Made by a program: the position numbers and the translations under genes. A stretch of 7,683 bases of DNA from Planctomycetota bacterium. Its GTDB lineage: Bacteria > Planctomycetota > Phycisphaerae > UBA1845. Below, one piece after another: positions 5,601 to 7,683 of this stretch. The stretch is taken from contig JADFIX010000145.1 in assembly GCA_022566435.1 (NCBI GenBank), positions 1 through 7,683 of the forward strand. Direction: 5' to 3'. The notes beneath the pieces were generated by a model that saw only the letters and a program-made list of their open reading frames with translations, was not told the origin of the DNA and made no database searches. Position 1 is the first letter of the stretch; every line of letters begins with the position of its first letter.

Positions 5601-7683
5601 GCGAGATCATGGACGGCCTCGCCTCTGACTGCAACGGCAACTTGGTCATCGATGAATGCGAGCTGGGGGGCGGCGACTGCAATAACGACGGCTTGCTCGA
5701 CGCCTGCCAGATCATTCTGTCGGAAGATGACGAGTTCCACCTTGCTGACTGCAACGACGACGGCGTCGCGGACATCTGCGGCATCGCGGGGCTTCTCGAC
5801 GAAGTGACCGGGGCCGCAGGGCGCAACTTCTTCCAACGCAATCGCAACGCGGGATCGACCTACCAGGACATGATCGCCGCCTACGGCCGCCCGTGGAAAC
5901 GAACGGCGGTGCCCCCAACGAATTCCGGGCTGACCCCGGGAAGCGACCCGGCGTCAAGGTTGCGGGCGCTGAACCGTTTTCGCACATGCAGTGACGCGCT
6001 GGAAAACGTGTTACCCGTGCTGCCGGAGTTGTTCGCCTTCGAGATGCTGTTGGGCAACGAGGCCTTCGCGGACGCCCTGGATCCGACCATCGGGCTCAGC
6101 GGAGTCGACGCGAATGACATCGGCGATCGTTTTGCCTTCGAGGGAATCGTCGATTCGTTGCTGGACGAAGAACTCGCCCTGCTGCGCGGGCTTTCCCTGC
6201 CGGAAGGGACGAACTGGCTGGATCGGGATGTCTATTATCCTCCCTACGGCGGACAGGGGCTGACGCACGCGGCGGTCTATAACCGGCTGCCGCCCAACGC
6301 GGCAGGCGGCATCGCCGCGGCGGCCTACATCAGCAACTATGGGCCGGGCATCAACAACAATTTCGACGCCGCCACGAGGTTTCCCCAGGGGCACGGCGAC
6401 GCTTTCGGTTACTACCTCAAGGCCACCAAGGTCTACCTCGAAGTCTTCCGCGGCAATCCTAGAGACGCCGCGTTGGGCGAAATCGACGGCGTGGACGATC
6501 CCCAACTGGGCGTCACCGCCCAATTGGCCCAAAACCTCATCGATCATCAGCCCGATGACAACGAAGAACTACTCAGCGGCCGGTTGAACGACGCCGACCT
6601 TCCGTATCAATCGTTGCGCAACATGGCCCGGGCCATGGCCGCCCGGGCGCGCACGGCTCTGCGCATCGTCGAGAAAACGTATCGCCGCGACTTCACCGAA
6701 GACCACGCCTCGCCCGCGGCTGGTCAGCTTTTTCAGGATTCCAACCCGGAGCGTGCCTGGGCCATGGCGGATTGGGCGCGGCGCGGCGGGCTGGGCGCCT
6801 ATTTCGATTGGGCATTGACCAACCAGTTGCTGCCGTCGTCACCGCCCGAGCTAAACTCTGGGTTCGACGTTAAGCGCGATTCAGCGGAGCCGACTTCGTG
6901 TTTCGACGCCTATGACGGAAGCTGTATCGACGGATCGACATTCGGCGACTGCGACTCGAGTGGCGGAAGCCCTCTGGCTCCTGGAACGACCTGCGACGAT
7001 ATCCCGGAAACGCTGCCCCGCGTCCATCGCGGGACGGTGATCGAGGTGATCGAGTTAACAAGCCTGGTGGCCGAGATGCAGGAACGCGTGGACACCGCCG
7101 GACTCGGCCTCAACCCGTTGGGGTTGCTGGCCAACGCCGTGCCTTTCGGGATCAACGCTTCGGAGTTGGGAGAAGGCACCGGTCGTTCTCCTTACGAGCA
7201 GGTGGCCGACGCGGCACGGGATGCCCTGTCCAACGCCCGCATCGTGCTCGAGCACGCCAATAGCGCCAATCAACGCCTTCGCGAACAGGCACAAGATCAG
7301 ACCATGTTCGCCAGGCAGGTGGAGGAGTCGGCGGCCGACTTCAACAATCAACTGATAGACCTGTTCGGTTATCCCTCGGCGGACGATCCGGCGGACAACG
7401 ACTTCGACCCCAGCACGTCGGACTTGCAAGAGGCGGGGATTGAGCCCGGCGTGACCGGCGGGCCTGATCTGGTCAACTTTCTGCTCGACGTGGAGGAGCG
7501 GAGGTGGCGGGAGCGCCTTGCCCCCGGCGAAATCCAGTTGCGGCTGTCGGAAGTAGAAGTTGCGGGCACGGCGGTTGCCCAGGCCAAGTTGGCCGCGCAG
7601 ATCCTGGTGGCTGAAATCGAAGACGTGCAGCAATTCCGCGAATTCCTTGCTCAAGAAGGCGATGACATCGATGGCATTTATGA
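2654..7683 (+). CDS. Giant modular exported protein (C-type lectin-like, PA14-like, Ca-binding-like repeats), 3' end beyond window
   Basis: The frame is open for 1676 codons with no stop and runs off the right edge. Residues 1-43 hold the export signal: a basic stretch, a hydrophobic run at 24-37 and a likely cut after ASA39 or VIA43. The ATG at 2699 (Met16) would give a more usual signal length. In order follow GACC Cys-rich modules (about 100-194), a C-type-lectin-like domain (206-325), a PA14-like domain (332-586), Cys-rich NCP repeats (605-645), about 17 D-C-N-x-N repeats (592-1044) and a mainly helical region (1045-1676) with motifs PQGHGD, ERAW, YFDW, LNPLGL and FGYP. The protein is likely secreted or anchored at the surface. 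Lectin and PA14 domains suggest glycan binding, and the repeats suggest a calcium-dependent, disulfide-linked stalk. It is the second gene of a pair, overlapping its neighbour by four bases. G+C is markedly lower in the lectin/PA14 part than in the C-terminal part. No enzyme active site is recognised. The architecture is clear; the biological role is inferred. Confidence 0.9.
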   Translation, partial: MKTQSAYKKTARSSEMTWIKLRNFLLMVLVAVLLGVASAQVIAQYPRCPVGICCPGLKTTNCEATTVGEVCDDETIALVGLAHHITPKFCLDWDGTGHNRYCTANGACCQRDGACMVQSAAVCLDAGGTYFGHGSLCSSTDRNHCMGACCQPPVAGGDDECKDFHSINTCETAGGSFLGFGSSCNSTVPLFCACNALDLNPLGGPYSYEGNTYWILEKRNYADAEQTARCLGGHLVILDDVNEDKWVQHRFVNYDPRWLGYNGRWIPSVQTAWRDALGQEIVYENWCETEPCDARFGRYAALGEGAVTHWEDVKDDMDRYVIVEARGCDAAGGLTATYQYVGMEKQTYPAGERSIDPVTGPIISRVDAVIDFNWTETSYQVFSQGWPLPSDRTCLSYSRLVEKIDPSMPQKPDLKLSRIDVGDAASYPCIVSAERFNASWSGFVRVDDSELYVFYLTSGVEDCTDSGCTPVTTTLRVRDSDAAAGVYLIDEAGGSAPFGAISPGNGIIAHGQIQELFAGEFLEAGKLYEIEITYNNFGTWVEYNGTTLCTAGFASGSVVTRVPFIRLEWKTPWTDRKVIPPNNLLPKSLEGDCNGNTVSDACDIANCPRDSDCVENCPRVDPLCVANCRPDPECVADCPVEDPSCADCDCNNVPDGCQLLAECPPGATCDLVCKPNVNCVANCTDPCCIARCPLEDQMSVCITDCDDNGVLDVCERGDDWDCNDNKIWDECERNETTDCNDNDVLDECELSLDCQADFLTANEHCDQDAVDDLVKGVPDDCELDLNDFNRNGIPDDCDICNGLIIDCNRNTYPDRCELPTTTDPVCDTVPKSDDCNGNRVPDECEIDMDRGDDFFCDSDVDSCDPDCNHNGVLDSCDVSDRTSADCDDNTVPDECEISVLDGGDCIIAKGFFDPVAGRTFGCDSDCNGNGKVDICDIPVSEKGKCTAASCAASDCDGNGTPDVCDIRTGEEQDCNNNITPDKCEIMDGLASDCNGNLVIDECELGGGDCNNDGLLDACQIILSEDDEFHLADCNDDGVADICGIAGLLDEVTGAAGRNFFQRNRNAGSTYQDMIAAYGRPWKRTAVPPTNSGLTPGSDPASRLRALNRFRTCSDALENVLPVLPELFAFEMLLGNEAFADALDPTIGLSGVDANDIGDRFAFEGIVDSLLDEELALLRGLSLPEGTNWLDRDVYYPPYGGQGLTHAAVYNRLPPNAAGGIAAAAYISNYGPGINNNFDAATRFPQGHGDAFGYYLKATKVYLEVFRGNPRDAALGEIDGVDDPQLGVTAQLAQNLIDHQPDDNEELLSGRLNDADLPYQSLRNMARAMAARARTALRIVEKTYRRDFTEDHASPAAGQLFQDSNPERAWAMADWARRGGLGAYFDWALTNQLLPSSPPELNSGFDVKRDSAEPTSCFDAYDGSCIDGSTFGDCDSSGGSPLAPGTTCDDIPETLPRVHRGTVIEVIELTSLVAEMQERVDTAGLGLNPLGLLANAVPFGINASELGEGTGRSPYEQVADAARDALSNARIVLEHANSANQRLREQAQDQTMFARQVEESAADFNNQLIDLFGYPSADDPADNDFDPSTSDLQEAGIEPGVTGGPDLVNFLLDVEERRWRERLAPGEIQLRLSEVEVAGTAVAQAKLAAQILVAEIEDVQQFREFLAQEGDDIDGIY
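2951..3235 (+). other. Two GACC Cys-rich modules in the giant protein
   Basis: Residues 100-194 hold two copies of a Cys-rich unit that starts with GACCQ (106-110 and 147-151). Each is followed by spaced Cys and a GG-[TS]-[YF]-x-G segment (GGTYFGHG and GGSFLGFG). I recall the same GACC...GGTYxGxG pattern recurring in exported planctomycete proteins. The Cys pattern suggests disulfide-bonded small folds outside the cell. Their function is unknown. Confidence 0.6.
3269..3628 (+). other. C-type-lectin-like domain in the giant protein
   Basis: Residues 206-325 follow the C-type lectin-like fold pattern. They open with YEGNTYWILE, then NYADAEQTARCLGGHLVIL (the helix, Cys and 'GGHL' step), WLGYN (258-262) in the WIGL position, YENW (283-286), a Glu-Pro pair (290-291), W-E-D (310-312) and a closing YVIVEA (320-325). 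Such domains bind sugars, proteins or ice, often through calcium. In sugar-binding members the Glu-Pro is followed by Asn and the later motif is W-N-D. Here they appear as E-P-C and W-E-D, so classical sugar specificity should not be assumed. Confidence 0.75.
3647..4411 (+). other. PA14-like domain in the giant protein, enlarged and divergent
   Basis: Residues 332-586 carry PA14 landmarks in order: GGLTATYQY (332-340), IDFNW after a basic/acidic stretch, WSGFVRV (440-446), an LYVFYLTSG strand, AGKLYEIEITYNN (524-536), IRLEWKTPW (565-573) and VIPPNNLLP (578-586). The last matches the usual 'VIP..LxP' end. PA14 domains are beta-barrels found in glycosidases, adhesins and toxins, often binding carbohydrate. 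The stretch is about 255 residues against the usual 140-150, and the usual D-D-G loop after the WSG strand is replaced by a Cys-containing segment (EDCTDSGC). Ligand binding may therefore be altered or lost. Confidence 0.6.
4427..5785 (+). repeat. Array of about 17 D-C-N-x-N-x-x-x-D-x-C repeats in the giant protein
   Basis: Repeat cores start at residues 592, 647, 704, 721, 738, 766 (degenerate), 787, 806, 834, 866, 885, 925, 954, 973, 992, 1008 and 1032. The consensus is D-C-[ND]-x-N-x-x-x-D-x-C-[ED]-[IL]. Asp1, Asn3, Asn5 and Asp9 have the spacing of a calcium-binding loop of the EF-hand or thrombospondin type 3 kind, and two Cys sit inside nearly every unit. Adjacent units are 16-19 residues apart; the longer gaps hold Cys- or Asp-rich insertions. 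The likely role is an extended, calcium- and disulfide-stabilised stalk between the N-terminal binding domains and the C-terminal region. Metal binding is inferred. Confidence 0.85.
4466..4588 (+). repeat. Cys-rich NCP-type short repeats
   Basis: Residues 605-645 repeat an 9-11 residue unit of the form [AE]-[ND]-C-[PR]-x-D-P-x-C-V: ANCPRDSDC, ENCPRVDPLC, ANCRPDPEC and ADCPVEDPSC. They sit between the first and second D-C-N repeats. Looser copies follow at about 660-700 (VANCTDPCC, IARCPLED). Each unit has two Cys, which suggests a disulfide-ladder spacer. I do not recognise it as a named domain. Confidence 0.6.
5786..7683 (+). other. C-terminal helical region of the giant protein, continues past window
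   Basis: Residues 1045-1676 lack the Cys repeats and look mainly helical. Landmarks are LPELFAFEMLLGNEAF, PQGHGDAFGYYLKA (1244-1257), ERAW (1366-1369), YFDW (1383-1386), LNPLGLL (1486-1492), a long amphipathic helix at about 1514-1570 ending in FGYP (1571-1574), and a second helix from about 1605. I recall this motif order from other very large exported bacterial proteins, where it recurs after variable N-terminal modules, but know no named family or function. A small Cys-bearing insert (Cys 1416, 1424, 1433, 1447) interrupts the region between YFDW and LNPLGL. Confidence 0.55.

Noticed and set aside
4427..5785. CRISPR array or dockerin domain as an explanation of the repeats
   Set aside because: The repeats are conserved at protein level with varied DNA and spacing, so they are not CRISPR. 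A dockerin has two non-Cys segments of about 22 residues, not 17 Cys-paired units.
4664..5836. Long antisense open frame (390 codons, minus strand) over the repeat array, with a repetitive Val/Ala-rich translation
   Set aside because: It is the mirror of the GAC-TGC-AAC repeats, which read as Val-Ala-Val on the other strand. The sense frame has the signal peptide, ribosome site and recognisable domains. An automated caller could still pick it wrongly.
4915..5847. Second antisense open frame (310 codons, Ser/Gln/Leu-rich)
   Set aside because: It overlaps the first antisense frame and the sense gene, and its composition is a by-product of the same repeats.
2654..7683. Possible frameshift or split of the giant gene
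   Set aside because: I read every codon from 2654 to the edge and found no stop. Domains before and after the repeat array lie in the same frame.

Overview
The window looks like a planctomycete chromosome, probably from the Phycisphaerae side of the phylum. The evidence is a very large exported Cys-rich protein that combines GACC-type modules, a C-type-lectin-like domain, a PA14-like domain and a long run of D-C-N-x-N-x-x-x-D-x-C repeats. This style of protein is familiar from planctomycete genomes. The taxonomic call is an inference from protein style, not from a marker gene.

Layout. (1) Bases 1-336, minus strand: the 5' part of a molybdopterin synthase gene. A MoaD domain ending in Gly-Gly reads straight into the start of MoaE, so this appears to be a MoaX-type MoaD-MoaE fusion cut by the window edge. 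(2) Bases 337-1112: about 780 bases between two divergent genes with no convincing gene. They hold a cluster of inverted repeats around 462-629, a pair of A/T-tract segments near 737-776 and 867-911, and small hairpins near 995-1042. (3) Bases 1113-2657, plus strand: a complete 514-residue exported protein. (4) Bases 2654-7683, plus strand: a giant exported protein, open for 1676 codons and still running at the right edge. Its start overlaps the previous stop (ATGA), so the two are almost certainly one transcription unit.

The giant protein reads, in order: signal peptide; two GACC Cys-rich modules; C-type-lectin-like domain; PA14-like domain; Cys-rich NCP repeats; about 17 EF-hand-like D-C-N-x-N repeats over 450 residues; then a mainly helical region of more than 600 residues. 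That last region carries motifs (PQGHGD, ERAW, YFDW, LNPLGL, FGYP) I recall from very large exported proteins of planctomycetes and related bacteria. The 514-residue partner also resembles segments found in such giant proteins. The best reading is a co-expressed two-protein surface or secreted system, possibly for carbohydrate binding or adhesion, with calcium- and disulfide-stabilised spacers. Its actual role cannot be read from sequence alone.

Because the giant gene has no stop inside the window, simple gene calling can miss it and pick up shadow frames instead, notably a 390-residue antisense frame over the repeat array.
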